64,000 nucleotides of DNA from Allobaculum stercoricanis DSM 13633 (GTDB taxonomy: Bacteria > Bacillota_I > Bacilli_A > Erysipelotrichales > Erysipelotrichaceae). This document shows positions 15,792 through 25,138 of this stretch, one piece after another. A program made the position numbers and the translations under genes. Location of the stretch: positions 539,873-603,872 of the forward strand of contig NZ_KB913034.1 of assembly GCF_000384195.1 (NCBI RefSeq). The letters are read 5' to 3'. The notes below the pieces were generated by a model, which was not told where the DNA came from, did not search any database, and saw only the letters and a program-made list of their open reading frames with translations. The first letter of the stretch is position 1. The number at the start of each line of letters is the position of its first letter.

Positions 15792-17717
15792 ATGCAACTG
15801 AACTTGACGCAAAAAATCCTCAATGCGCATATTGAGGATCAAAACCCTACTTTTGCAACTCCAGTAGAAGTGAAAATTGATCAAACATTGACGCAAGACG
15901 CTACCGGAACGATGGCGTATATCCAACTTGAAGCAATGGGAGTGGATCAAGTAAAAACAGAATTATCAGTCTCTTATGTTGATCACAATACTTTGCAATC
16001 CGGCTTTATGAACGCCGATGACCATGCTTATCTTCAATCGATCGCCGCTAAACATGGCGTGTTATATTCCCGAGTCGGAAATGGGATTTGTCATCAAGTC
16101 CACTTAGAACGATTTGCTAAACCGGGAAAGACCTTGATTGGTTCGGATTCCCATACCCCAACAGCAGGGGCAATGGCTTGTATCGCTATGGGGGCGGGAG
16201 GGCTTGACGTTGCGAAAGCTATGGCAGGTTTTCCTTATACAATTCCTTATCCCCAAGTTGTTGAAGTTCGTTTAGAAGGAAAACTCAATCATGGGGTATC
16301 GGCAAAAGATATTATTTTGGAATTATTAAAACGCCGCACTGTAAAAGGTGGCGTGGGGAAAGTGTTTGAATATACCGGATCGGGAGTTCAACATTTAAGC
16401 GTTTATCAGCGCGCAACGATCACCAACATGGGGGCAGAACTAGGAGCAACAACTTCGATTTTCCCATCCGACCAGCGCACCCTTGAATTTTTAAAACAAC
16501 AAAAACGCGAACAAGATTGGATTGAACTGGCTGCTGATCCTGGATGTATTTATGATGATTTAGAAATCATTGATCTGTCGACACTTCGTCCGGCAGTTGC
16601 TTGCCCGAATTCTCCAGATGCAGTTTCTCCTATCGATGACTTGCTCCATAAAAAAATAGACCAAGTCGCAATTGGTTCTTGTACAAACTCGGGTTTTGAA
16701 GACTTGATGAAAGTTGCATCAATTCTTAAAGGCAAAACGATCGCACCCAATGTATCGCTTGTCGTATCTCCGGGAAGTCGTCAAGTGTTGATAAAACTGA
16801 TGGAAAATGGCGCTTTACAGACATTTGTTCAAGCTGGAGCGCGTATTTTGGAATGCACTTGTGGACCTTGTATTGGAATGGGGCAATCCCCAAAATCAAA
16901 CGGGGTCTCTTTAAGAACATTTAACCGAAATTTTTATGGTCGTTCTGGAACAAATTCGGCCGGGGTTTATTTAGTCAGCCCAGAAGTCGCAGCTGCTAGT
17001 GCGATTGCGGGAGAGTTTGCTGATCCAACTAATTTAGATTATCAGGATCACGATTTTGAAATGGTTGATTATGTAGATGATTCAATGATTCTTTTACCTT
17101 CTAGTCATCCAGAAGATGTAGAGATCGTGCGCGGTCCAAATATTAAACCATTACCGTTAAATGATGAATTGGCGGATTCCTTTACTAAAAAAGTGGTGAT
17201 TAAACTTGGCGATAACATCACGACGGATCACATTGCGCCAGCCGGTGCAGAAGTTTTACCTTATCGTTCGAATATCGAAAAACTTTCTACTTTCGTATTT
17301 AGAAACAATAAAGAAGGATTTGATCAAATCTGTAAAGCGAATCATGGGGGAATTATTGTTGCCAAAGAAAACTATGGTCAAGGAAGCAGTCGGGAACACG
17401 CCGCATTAGCACCGATGTATTTAGGGATTAAAGCAGTCATCGCTAAATCATTTGCGCGCATCCATTTAGCAAATTTGATTAATTTTGGCATCTTGCCATT
17501 CACATTCAAAAATCCTTGTGATTACGATACGATCGATGAGATGGATGAGCTTGAATTTAAAAATTTAAAACAATTGGACCCCAAAAAAACATATGTCATA
17601 ATGAATTTGACCAAAAATCTTGAATATGAATTGACTTGTCAATTTGATGAACATGATGTTCCAACTTTACAAGCAGGGGGAACACTTAATTTCATTCGCA
17701 AAATGCAAAACGAGTAA
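15792..17717 (+). CDS. acn: Aconitate hydratase, short type
   Basis: A 641-residue iron-sulfur enzyme isomerising citrate to isocitrate. It has the aconitase hallmarks GSDSHTPTAGAMACIAMG, the cluster cysteines in IGSCTNSG and LECTCGPCIGMG, NRNFYGRSG, and a C-terminal swivel domain with GDNITTDHI and NYGQGSSREHAA. At about 640 residues it is the shorter bacterial form related to 3-isopropylmalate dehydratase, not the ~900-residue AcnA. A GTG at 15780 is in frame but overlaps the ribosome site AGAGGAG, so ATG 15792 is chosen. Its neighbour gltA is divergent. Confidence 0.93.
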   Translation: MQLNLTQKILNAHIEDQNPTFATPVEVKIDQTLTQDATGTMAYIQLEAMGVDQVKTELSVSYVDHNTLQSGFMNADDHAYLQSIAAKHGVLYSRVGNGICHQVHLERFAKPGKTLIGSDSHTPTAGAMACIAMGAGGLDVAKAMAGFPYTIPYPQVVEVRLEGKLNHGVSAKDIILELLKRRTVKGGVGKVFEYTGSGVQHLSVYQRATITNMGAELGATTSIFPSDQRTLEFLKQQKREQDWIELAADPGCIYDDLEIIDLSTLRPAVACPNSPDAVSPIDDLLHKKIDQVAIGSCTNSGFEDLMKVASILKGKTIAPNVSLVVSPGSRQVLIKLMENGALQTFVQAGARILECTCGPCIGMGQSPKSNGVSLRTFNRNFYGRSGTNSAGVYLVSPEVAAASAIAGEFADPTNLDYQDHDFEMVDYVDDSMILLPSSHPEDVEIVRGPNIKPLPLNDELADSFTKKVVIKLGDNITTDHIAPAGAEVLPYRSNIEKLSTFVFRNNKEGFDQICKANHGGIIVAKENYGQGSSREHAALAPMYLGIKAVIAKSFARIHLANLINFGILPFTFKNPCDYDTIDEMDELEFKNLKQLDPKKTYVIMNLTKNLEYELTCQFDEHDVPTLQAGGTLNFIRKMQNE

Positions 17718-17764
17718 ACCGAAAAGCAATCATTCAAGGTCAGGTCTAGAAAGAGGATCAATAT

Positions 17765-18706
17765 ATGGAGGGAATTATTAAATTGATCATTTTCGCATTA
17801 TTGTTGTTGATTATCATTTTATTGATCGTCAATAACATTCGCATCGTACCGCAAGCGACAGCTTATGTTGTAGAACGACTTGGCGGATACTATGCAACGT
17901 GGGATGTTGGTTTACATATCAAAGTACCACTGATTGATCGAGTGGCTAAAAAAGTTACGCTCAAAGAACAAATTTCAGACTTTGAGCCACAAGCGGTGAT
18001 TACCAAAGATAATGTCACAATGCAAATTGATACAGTTGTCTTCTTTCAAATTACAGATCCGAAACTGTATGCCTATGGTGTCGAAAACCCGCTTATGGCT
18101 ATCGAAAATTTAACGGCAACAACATTACGAAATATTATCGGGGATATGGAGCTCGATGAAACATTAACATCTCGTGAAATCATCAATACCCAAATGCGCT
18201 CCGCATTAGATATCGCTACCGATCCCTGGGGAATTAAAGTAACGCGTGTAGAACTAAAAAATATCATTCCACCAACTGCAATTCGCGAAGCAATGGAAAA
18301 ACAAATGAAAGCGGAACGCGAACGCCGGGAAACGATTCTGGTTGCAGAAGGGGAAAAGAAATCGGCAATTTTGATTGCTGAAGGTAAAAAAGAATCGATG
18401 ATTTTGGATGCTGAAGCCGCAAAACAAGCGGAGATTTTAAAAGCGGAAGCTCAAAAAGAAAAAATGATCCGTGAAGCAGAAGGTCAAGCGGAAGCAATAT
18501 TGAAAGTTCAACAAGCCAATGCCCAAGGAATTCGGTTCTTAAAAGAAGCAGGGGCAGACCAAAGCGTACTTGCCCTCAAGAGCTTTGAAGCGATGACGAA
18601 AGTGGCTGATGGTAAAGCAACGAAGATTATTATTCCATCGGATATGCAAGATATGGCAGGATTAATTACTTCTGCTGTTGAAATCGCAAAAGGACAAAAT
18701 AGTTAA
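17765..18706 (+). CDS. SPFH/Band 7 (stomatin-like) membrane protein
   Basis: A 313-residue scaffold protein of the stomatin/prohibitin group (QmcA-like). One N-terminal transmembrane helix (about residues 5-22) is followed by the Band 7 domain (RIVPQATAYVVERLGGY to the KNIIPP segment) and then a long Ala/Glu/Lys-rich coiled coil with repeated AEG(E/K)KKSAIL-type heptads. These proteins oligomerise at membranes and often associate with proteases or NfeD partners. AGAGGATC precedes ATG. Its likely partner, an NfeD protein, lies 180 bases downstream beyond a terminator. Confidence 0.9.
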   Translation: MEGIIKLIIFALLLLIIILLIVNNIRIVPQATAYVVERLGGYYATWDVGLHIKVPLIDRVAKKVTLKEQISDFEPQAVITKDNVTMQIDTVVFFQITDPKLYAYGVENPLMAIENLTATTLRNIIGDMELDETLTSREIINTQMRSALDIATDPWGIKVTRVELKNIIPPTAIREAMEKQMKAERERRETILVAEGEKKSAILIAEGKKESMILDAEAAKQAEILKAEAQKEKMIREAEGQAEAILKVQQANAQGIRFLKEAGADQSVLALKSFEAMTKVADGKATKIIIPSDMQDMAGLITSAVEIAKGQNS

Positions 18707-18710
18707 CCTC

Positions 18711-18750
18711 AACGCTCTAGCCGATTGACCATTCTAGGCTAGAGCGTTTT
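18711..18750 (+). terminator. Terminator between SPFH and NfeD genes
   Basis: AACGCTCTAGCC (18711-18722) and GGCTAGAGCGTT (18737-18748) form a perfect 12-bp stem, then Ts. Confidence 0.85.
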
Positions 18751-18884
18751 AGATATCACCAATAAAACGAATACGATATAATTGAAATAAGTTTTATTAG
18801 AGATCCCAAAATTATTATTGATGGATTGAATCACGAATGGGTAAAAAAAAGAAAGAATAATCAATTAGAAAGGAAGATCATAAA

Positions 18885-19325
18885 ATGGATAAAATCATAT
18901 TTTTGTGGTTAATCTTGCTCATCATTTTTGTTGTGATTGAAGCAGCAACGGTGAACTTGACAACAATATGGTTTGCCGGAGGAGCGCTCGTTGCTTTAAT
19001 TTTCTCATTATGTGGATTGAATCTCATTTGGCAAGTTGCTGCTTTTTTGTTGGTTACAATTCTTTTGTTGATCTTTACAAAGCCAATTGTTCAAAAGCAC
19101 TTTAACAATAAGCTGATCCCGACAAATATCAATGCAATGATGGGCAAGCAAGCGATCGTGACTGAACAAATTGATAATGTACATGAAACGGGCGCGATTC
19201 AAGTGGATGGGTTAACGTGGACTGCTCGTGCAGTCGATCAACAAATTATTGAAGTGGGAAGTGTTGTTGAAGTAATGGAAGTAAAAGGCGTAACGCTTTT
19301 TGTACAACCTTCTATTCACAATTAG
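18885..19325 (+). CDS. NfeD-family protein (stomatin partner)
   Basis: A 146-residue protein with two hydrophobic segments in its first half (about 5-25 and 45-65, the latter AFLLVTILLLIFTKP) and a C-terminal OB-fold (GKQAIVTEQIDNVHETGAI to VKGVTLFVQ). This is the short NfeD1b type that pairs genetically with SPFH proteins and is thought to act with them in membrane organisation. GAAAGGAAG precedes the ATG. It follows the SPFH gene but has its own leader after a terminator. Confidence 0.88.
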   Translation: MDKIIFLWLILLIIFVVIEAATVNLTTIWFAGGALVALIFSLCGLNLIWQVAAFLLVTILLLIFTKPIVQKHFNNKLIPTNINAMMGKQAIVTEQIDNVHETGAIQVDGLTWTARAVDQQIIEVGSVVEVMEVKGVTLFVQPSIHN

Positions 19326-19368
19326 AATCTTTAGACTTCGCATTGACCCAAAATCAATAGACATTGAT

Positions 19369-19405
19369 AAAACTGTCGATACATGAATCGGCAGTTTTAT
19401 TTTGA
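19369..19405 (+). terminator. Terminator after the NfeD gene
   Basis: AAAACTGTCGAT (19369-19380) and ATCGGCAGTTTT (19387-19398) with a six-base loop, then a T-rich tract. Confidence 0.85.
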
Positions 19406-19493
19406 TTATGTATGCGCTTTGATGAATTAAAACAAAAAATATCCAAATTTGGATTTAGATTTTGTATCTTGAGGATGAAAGAAAAACAAAAAT

Positions 19494-20417
19494 ATGAATA
19501 CCAATAAACAAGAAGAGAGAATGAAGGTCATGAGTAATCAGATACAAGTATTAAAACCAGAAAAATTAGATATTATTCAATCCGCAAAGAAAAAAGCAAT
19601 TTTTTTAGATCTCGATGGAACATTTTGGGATCGCCAAATTGTTCCAAATTCAGCTTGGCGTGCTGTCAATCAAGCACGTGAAAATGGCCATTTAGTCTTC
19701 GTGAATACGGGAAGACCAGCCCATTTTATTCCGCAGTTTTTATGGGATGCAAAATTAGATGGTTATTGTTTAGCGGCAGGGATGGATTTATATGCTAAAG
19801 ATCAACATTTGGTTTCGTTCTTTGTAAAACCAGAACTGACGAAGAAAATGGTCCAATATTTAGAAGAACATGATTTTGGATATGCCCTAGAAACGGCAAA
19901 AGGAATTTACGAGACCCAACAATATATCGATCGTCATGATCAGTATTTCCAAAAGAAAGGAATGGAAATCAAAGGAAATCGGCATTTGATGTCTGAAATT
20001 ACAGAAGAAGCTTATAACTACGTTTTAAAAATTTCCTTTAATGCCGATACAGAAAAACCACTTAGAGATGCAGCGGCCGAAATTGGATTTGATATTTTAG
20101 AGTACCGTCATCGCTTTAACCCGGAAGGGGATGATAGTGATTTCTATCGAGGTGAACTCACTTGGAATGCCCATAATAAAGCGAATGCAATGGAAACTGT
20201 TTTATCGGCAATGAATTTAGATCGTGATCAATATGTCATTGTTGCAATTGGCGATGCTGAAAATGATATTCCCATGCTTGAAGCGGCCGACTTTGCGATT
20301 TGTATGGGTCATGCCAACGAGGAAGTTGAAGCTGTTTCAGATGTTAAAACAACGTTATGTCAAGACGATGGCATTTGGAATGCATTTGCATTGTTACAAG
20401 TTTTAAAAAAAGATTAA
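19494..20417 (+). CDS. HAD-superfamily Cof-type phosphatase
   Basis: A 307-residue hydrolase of the Cof/IIB subfamily, which dephosphorylates small phosphorylated metabolites such as sugar phosphates. Motif I is FLDLDGTFWD, motif II is VNTGRP, and motif IV is AIGDAENDIPML with a preceding Lys in NKANAMETV. The cap is the large alpha/beta type. Starts at 19494, 19524 or 19530 are all possible; AAGAAGAGAG favours one of the later ATGs. It lies directly upstream of the histidine operon leader, but a terminator and separate promoter intervene. The substrate is unknown. Confidence 0.85.
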   Translation: MNTNKQEERMKVMSNQIQVLKPEKLDIIQSAKKKAIFLDLDGTFWDRQIVPNSAWRAVNQARENGHLVFVNTGRPAHFIPQFLWDAKLDGYCLAAGMDLYAKDQHLVSFFVKPELTKKMVQYLEEHDFGYALETAKGIYETQQYIDRHDQYFQKKGMEIKGNRHLMSEITEEAYNYVLKISFNADTEKPLRDAAAEIGFDILEYRHRFNPEGDDSDFYRGELTWNAHNKANAMETVLSAMNLDRDQYVIVAIGDAENDIPMLEAADFAICMGHANEEVEAVSDVKTTLCQDDGIWNAFALLQVLKKD

Positions 20418-20430
20418 TCATTAAAGAACA

Positions 20431-20456
20431 ATGAGGAGGGGAAACTCTCCTTTTTT
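20431..20456 (+). terminator. Short terminator after the HAD gene
   Basis: AGGAG and CTCCT arms around GGGAAACT, followed by six Ts. Confidence 0.55.
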
Positions 20457-20600
20457 GTTTGGATGAAGTTATTTTGTAAAAAGTACAATTTTCAAAAGAA
20501 TTAAAAATTGGCAAGTTTAAAGCATAAATTCAAAAAATGAATCACAATGAAAATAGAATAACGATTATTTACATAAATTGTTGAAAAAGTTACAATTTAA

Positions 20601-20629
20601 TTGACATATGTTTTCAATCCTTCTAAAAT
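20601..20629 (+). promoter_or_regulatory. Sigma-A promoter of the histidine operon
   Basis: TTGACA (20601-20606), a 17-base spacer and TAAAAT (20624-20629) place the start of transcription near 20636, right where the T-box leader begins. Confidence 0.8.
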
Positions 20630-20640
20630 CAGCTTAAATT

Positions 20641-20880
20641 CAGCGACAATGAAGGAACGAGTAAAATCGGGAATTGTTTAGAGAGCTTCTGGTGGGTGGA
20701 AAGAAGTCATGAACCGTTTTGAAACACATTCTGGAGTCGGATTCAGGAAATGGAATCCCGGAGTCCCCGTTATCGGATGTACTGTTCAACAGTCGTAGAG
20801 GCTACTTTCGTGAGGAAGTAGTAAATAAAGGTGGGAACACGGAATTTACTTTCGTCCTTTGGGATGGAAGTTTTTTTTAT
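20641..20880 (+). promoter_or_regulatory. T-box leader specific for tRNA-His
   Basis: A tRNA-sensing transcription attenuator. Conserved parts are visible in order: the 5' Stem I strand (GAAGGAACGAGTA), the AGAGAGCTTCTGGTGGGTGGAAAG element, the specifier region GAAACACATTCTGGAGTC with CAC (His) at 20725-20727, the T-box proper TAAAGGTGGGAACACGG, and the terminator stem CTTTCGTCC/GGATGGAAG with eight Ts ending near 20879. Uncharged tRNA-His would stabilise the antiterminator and turn on the his operon. The specifier agrees with the downstream genes, which makes the call firm. Confidence 0.93.
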
Positions 20881-20976
20881 TCAAAGACACGATCATAACG
20901 AAACGATCGCGTTTAAAAATCAATCAACAATCTTTCCTCTAAAGCAAATAAGAGAAAGAGAAAAGGAAGATACTTT

Positions 20977-22092
20977 ATGGAATTAAGAACACCACTAGGA
21001 AATTCAGATCGACTTGCAAAAGAAGTGAGAAAACGAAAAGAGCTTTGTGATCGAATCCAACATGTGTTTGATCAATTTGGATTTGAAGAAGTACAAACGC
21101 CGGCATTGGAATACTATCAAACATATAATCAAGCTTTTGCGACGTTACAAGATCGCAAGATGATTAAGTTATTTGATGAAAATCAAGATATCGTCACGAT
21201 GCGGATGGATATGACGGTACCTATAGCTAGATTAGCAGCCACTTCTTTAAAAAATGCGCAAGTCCCTTTACGTTTATCGTATTTATCCGATGTTTGGAAA
21301 GTAAGAAAAGCATTTACAGGGCGCAAAAGTCAAACGCTCGATTGTGGAGTAGAGTTAATTGGTTCTAAAGATGATGCGCAAATTCTCGTTTGTGCGTTGG
21401 AAGCACTTGAAGCAAGTGGTTTAAATAATTACAAAATCGAATTATCCGATGCCAGATTATTACAAGTTCCGGCAATGAAGTGTTTTGAACAAGCAGCAGA
21501 TATCGCAAGACTTGCTGATTTAATCGATCGCAAATCGATGGTTGAACTTAGTGAGTTTTTAGACCAATTCGATTTGGATGAAAGCAATCGTCAATACTTT
21601 TTAAATCTTCCTTTATTGGATGGCGGACTGGAAGTGTTTAAACAGGCAAAAGAGCTTGCCCAAGATGAAGAAACGATTCAAACGCTTCAAGATTTAGAAG
21701 CACTTGGTCGTTTTTTACAAGAATTAGGCTATGGCGATTATATTCAATTCGATTTAGGTAAACTTCCACATTTGAATTATTACACAGGCATAATTTTTGA
21801 AGCTTTTGTTCCTGGTGTGAGCGGCTCGGTTTTATCTGGTGGTCGCTATGACAATTTGATGGCAAGTTTTGGCCGCCCCTTACCTGCAATTGGGTTCGCA
21901 TTTAAAATCGATCCGCTTGTTGAATTATTAGACACGCTAAAAGATCGAAAGATTCTCGTGATTCGTTATCCAGCTGCATGTGCAAAAGAGGCATATATCA
22001 TGGCCAAACAAAAACGCCAAGAAGAACCTGTTGCTTTATTGTTGGATGATCATCAAACAAAGATTGTTGTGGAAAGAGAGGTACGACCATGA
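20977..22092 (+). CDS. hisZ: ATP phosphoribosyltransferase regulatory subunit HisZ
   Basis: A 371-residue paralogue of histidyl-tRNA synthetase that lacks the anticodon-binding domain and aminoacylation activity. It joins short-form HisG to make the active, feedback-controlled enzyme for the first histidine step. It has class II synthetase-like motifs (FGFEEVQTPALEYY; TMRMDMTVPIARLAA; GGRYDNLMASFG). First gene of the operon, following the T-box, with GGAAGATACTTT before ATG. It overlaps hisG by four bases. The short hisG next door confirms the identity. Confidence 0.93.
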   Translation: MELRTPLGNSDRLAKEVRKRKELCDRIQHVFDQFGFEEVQTPALEYYQTYNQAFATLQDRKMIKLFDENQDIVTMRMDMTVPIARLAATSLKNAQVPLRLSYLSDVWKVRKAFTGRKSQTLDCGVELIGSKDDAQILVCALEALEASGLNNYKIELSDARLLQVPAMKCFEQAADIARLADLIDRKSMVELSEFLDQFDLDESNRQYFLNLPLLDGGLEVFKQAKELAQDEETIQTLQDLEALGRFLQELGYGDYIQFDLGKLPHLNYYTGIIFEAFVPGVSGSVLSGGRYDNLMASFGRPLPAIGFAFKIDPLVELLDTLKDRKILVIRYPAACAKEAYIMAKQKRQEEPVALLLDDHQTKIVVEREVRP

Positions 22093-22727
22093 GTTTACGT
22101 ATTGCTTTAACGAAAGGTCGTCTAGAAGATCAAACGCTAACGATGTTAGAACAAGCCGGTTACGGCACGCAAAACGTTCGCAATAAAGGACGAGCTTTAG
22201 TTTTACCCGATACAAAAAAAGACATTGATTATATTTTGGTTAAATCCAATGATTGCATCACTTATGTCGAACATGGCGTCGCTGATCTAGGGGTCGTCGG
22301 CAAAGATACTTTAATGGAAAACGAGGGCAAAGATTACTTTGAAATGCTAGATCTTCAAATGGGAAAATGCTGCTTTATCGTCGCTTCATTACCCCAAGCG
22401 AATTTATTTGCGAAAAAAGGGCAAATTCGGATCGGGACGAAATATCCGCATGTCGCTCGGAGCTATTTCTTATCCAAAAATATGGATGTAGAAATTATTA
22501 AAATCGATGGTTCGGTCGAACTTTCCCCATTGATCGGGCTAGTGGATGGCATTGTCGACATTATGGAAACAGGCAGTACGCTGAAAGCCAATGGCCTTGT
22601 CGTATTAGATGTCTGTGCTCAAATATCGGCGCGTGTCATTGTGAATAAAGCGAGTTGGAAACTTAAAAAAGAAGAAATTATTGCGGTTCTTGCAGATTTA
22701 AAAAAGGCGGTGGATGAACGTGCTTAA
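22089..22727 (+). CDS. hisG: ATP phosphoribosyltransferase, short form
   Basis: A 212-residue catalytic subunit that joins ATP and PRPP to start histidine synthesis. Family segments are LRIALTKGRLEDQT, DLGVVGKDTL, RIGTKYPHVARSYF and the PRPP loop GLVDGIVDIMETGSTLKAN. It lacks the C-terminal regulatory domain of long-form HisG, so it depends on HisZ encoded just upstream. Its start overlaps the hisZ stop and its end overlaps hisD by 14 bases, indicating translational coupling. Confidence 0.95.
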   Translation: MSLRIALTKGRLEDQTLTMLEQAGYGTQNVRNKGRALVLPDTKKDIDYILVKSNDCITYVEHGVADLGVVGKDTLMENEGKDYFEMLDLQMGKCCFIVASLPQANLFAKKGQIRIGTKYPHVARSYFLSKNMDVEIIKIDGSVELSPLIGLVDGIVDIMETGSTLKANGLVVLDVCAQISARVIVNKASWKLKKEEIIAVLADLKKAVDERA

Positions 22728-24015
22728 ACCTTATTTACAACAAAACAAAACAGAATTAGCAAACTATTTAGCATCACGGGCATATGAAATTCGCCCCGAA
22801 ACGCTCATCGCAACGAGTGAAATTTTGGAGGATGTTCGTCAAAACAAAGATCAAGCGCTCAAAAAGTACACAAAACGCTTTGATGGCATTGCATTAGAAC
22901 AATTTCGAGTCGCTCAAGAGGTCATTGAACAACAAGCGAAAAAAGCTGACCCGTTTTTTGTACAAGCATTAAAAGAAGCAGCGCAAAACATCACCTTCTA
23001 TCATCAAAAACAAAAACGCAAAGGTTATCGCTTGGATGGTGAAGATGGGGTTTATTTAGGACAAATGATTTTTCCTTTAGAATCCGTAGGAATTTATGTT
23101 CCTGGGGGCAGAGCATTATATCCATCTTCAGTTTTGATGAATGCCATTCCCGCTAAAATTGCGGGAGTAAAACGAATCGTCATGACGACTCCTCCAAATG
23201 CCGATGGCCTACTTGCCCCCAATCTAGCTGCAGCGGCCATTGTTGCCGGGGTTAGCGAGATTTATACCGTGGGTGGTGCCCAAGCAATTGCCGCTTTAGC
23301 GTATGGGACTCAGTCAATTCAACCTGTAGATAAAATTGTAGGACCGGGCAATACGTATGTTGCTGCCGCCAAAAAACTAGTTTATGGCAAAGTCGATATT
23401 GACATGATTGCCGGACCAAGTGAAATTCTCGTCATTGCGGATGAACATGCAAATCCGGCATTTGTTGCGGCAGATTTATTGTCGCAAGCGGAACATGATC
23501 CATTGGCTTGTTCAATTTTGATTTCGACAGATCAAAACATGATTGATGCAGTCAATGTCGAATTACGCAAACAAACAGAACAATTACCTAAAAAAGAAAT
23601 TATCGAACAATCTTTAGCAAATTATGGAACGAGCATTTTAGCAAATTCCATTGAAGATGCGATTGCGATTGCCAATGAAGTGGCGCCAGAACATTTGGAA
23701 TTACAAGTCCAAAATGCCGACCAATATCGAACCTTGTGTCGAAATGCAGGATCGATTTTCCTTGGTTATACAACTTGTGAAAGTATAGGAGACTATTTTG
23801 GTGGAACCAATCACGTTTTACCAACCTCACAAACAGCACGCTTTTCTTCACCTCTTTCTGTCGATGATTTTGTGAAGAAATCTTCATATCTTTATTACTC
23901 GCAAGAAGCATTGGTCAAACATGGCCAGAAAATTGTCAAAATGGCGCAAGAAGAAAATTTAGATGCGCATGCCAATGCAATCGCTATTCGATTAAACCAA
24001 TATGAAACAAAATAA
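22714..24015 (+). CDS. hisD: Histidinol dehydrogenase
   Basis: A 433-residue zinc enzyme that catalyses the last two oxidations, L-histidinol to L-histidine, with NAD+. Recognised by YVPGGRALYPSSVLMNAIPAK, VGGAQAIAALAYGTQ, VGPGNTYVAAAKKLV, DMIAGPSEILVIAD, DLLSQAEHDPLA, and the late HVLPTSQTARFSSPLSV block. Normal length. Overlaps hisG upstream. The downstream hisC start lies 19 bases past its stop. Confidence 0.95.
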   Translation: MNVLKPYLQQNKTELANYLASRAYEIRPETLIATSEILEDVRQNKDQALKKYTKRFDGIALEQFRVAQEVIEQQAKKADPFFVQALKEAAQNITFYHQKQKRKGYRLDGEDGVYLGQMIFPLESVGIYVPGGRALYPSSVLMNAIPAKIAGVKRIVMTTPPNADGLLAPNLAAAAIVAGVSEIYTVGGAQAIAALAYGTQSIQPVDKIVGPGNTYVAAAKKLVYGKVDIDMIAGPSEILVIADEHANPAFVAADLLSQAEHDPLACSILISTDQNMIDAVNVELRKQTEQLPKKEIIEQSLANYGTSILANSIEDAIAIANEVAPEHLELQVQNADQYRTLCRNAGSIFLGYTTCESIGDYFGGTNHVLPTSQTARFSSPLSVDDFVKKSSYLYYSQEALVKHGQKIVKMAQEENLDAHANAIAIRLNQYETK

Positions 24016-24034
24016 AACGAAAGGGGGAGAACGG

Positions 24035-25069
24035 ATGAGTGCTCTTTATCAAGCTCATGTTCAAAAAGGGATCTTGTTAAATGCCAATGAAAGTTCGAAT
24101 GAACCATCCCAAATGATCTTAGATCAGATTGTGCAAGATTTAAAAGATGGACATCTCAATCGTTATCCAGATGATCAAGCAACCCAGCTCGTGCAAGCAT
24201 TCGCAAAGTTATACGATCTCGATGCCAAGGGGATTTTAGCGGGGAATGGGAGTGATGCAACTTTACAAATCATGATCAACTCACTTTGTCGTCAAGACCG
24301 CCCTTTAGTCACGCTAAAACCTGATTTTGGTATGTACGACTTTTATGCAAGTGCAATGCAAAGCAAGGTATATGCGTATTCAACAAATTGGCAAGGGGAA
24401 TTTGATGTTCAAGCATTGATTCAATTTGCCAAAGATAAACAAGCGGGATTAGTCTTATTTTCTAACCCCAATAATCCAACAGGGCATCAAATTGATCGGC
24501 AAACTCTTTTATCTATGGCTAAAGGACTTGATCCGATTGTCTTGGCAGTGGATGAAGCATATATGGATTTTTCCGATCAAAGTTTATTGGACCAAGTGCA
24601 ATCTTTAGACAACGTTATTGTGACAAGAACTTTATCTAAAGCTTGGGGACTAGCGGGAGTTCGTTGTGGTTTTTTAATTGCGAATACCAAACTAGCCGAA
24701 CAACTCGCCAAGTGGCGTGTTGTTTATTCAGTTTCGACCCTTGATCAAATTGCTGCGCAAGCCGGTCTTGCTCATGTTGAAGTGAAAGATGAATATGTCG
24801 CTTGTATCCAACAAGAAATAAAACGAATTCAACAACAACTTGACAAAGTGCCACTTTTAAAAGTGGGAGAGATGCATGCCAATTTTTATGCGATTAGCTT
24901 TGTTGATGAGCAAGGTAATCTTGATCTCTGGCGCAATGTCCAATTAGAAAAAAGTTTTGTTCAACATAATATCCAAGTGCGTACTTGGCCAAATCATGAA
25001 CGGATTCGAATCACGATTGGTTTACCCCAACAAAACAATCTCGTTTTGAAATTGATTCAAGCAAATTGA
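24035..25069 (+). CDS. hisC: Histidinol-phosphate aminotransferase
   Basis: A 344-residue PLP-dependent fold-type I enzyme that transaminates imidazole-acetol phosphate with glutamate. Signs are LLNANESSNEPS, RYPDDQATQLV, GNGSDATLQIMI, FSNPNNPTGHQID, AVDEAYMDFSD, and the PLP lysine in TRTLSKAWGLAGVR. An ATG at 24002 overlapping the hisD end is in frame, but AAAGGGGGAG stands right before the ATG at 24035, the better start. Sixty-nine bases separate it from hisB. Confidence 0.93.
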   Translation: MSALYQAHVQKGILLNANESSNEPSQMILDQIVQDLKDGHLNRYPDDQATQLVQAFAKLYDLDAKGILAGNGSDATLQIMINSLCRQDRPLVTLKPDFGMYDFYASAMQSKVYAYSTNWQGEFDVQALIQFAKDKQAGLVLFSNPNNPTGHQIDRQTLLSMAKGLDPIVLAVDEAYMDFSDQSLLDQVQSLDNVIVTRTLSKAWGLAGVRCGFLIANTKLAEQLAKWRVVYSVSTLDQIAAQAGLAHVEVKDEYVACIQQEIKRIQQQLDKVPLLKVGEMHANFYAISFVDEQGNLDLWRNVQLEKSFVQHNIQVRTWPNHERIRITIGLPQQNNLVLKLIQAN

Positions 25070-25138
25070 TCTTGCCAGGCTAGCCATGAAAGTTCTTTTA
25101 GTCAAAATAAACAAAGTAGGATTTGAAAGGAAATATGT

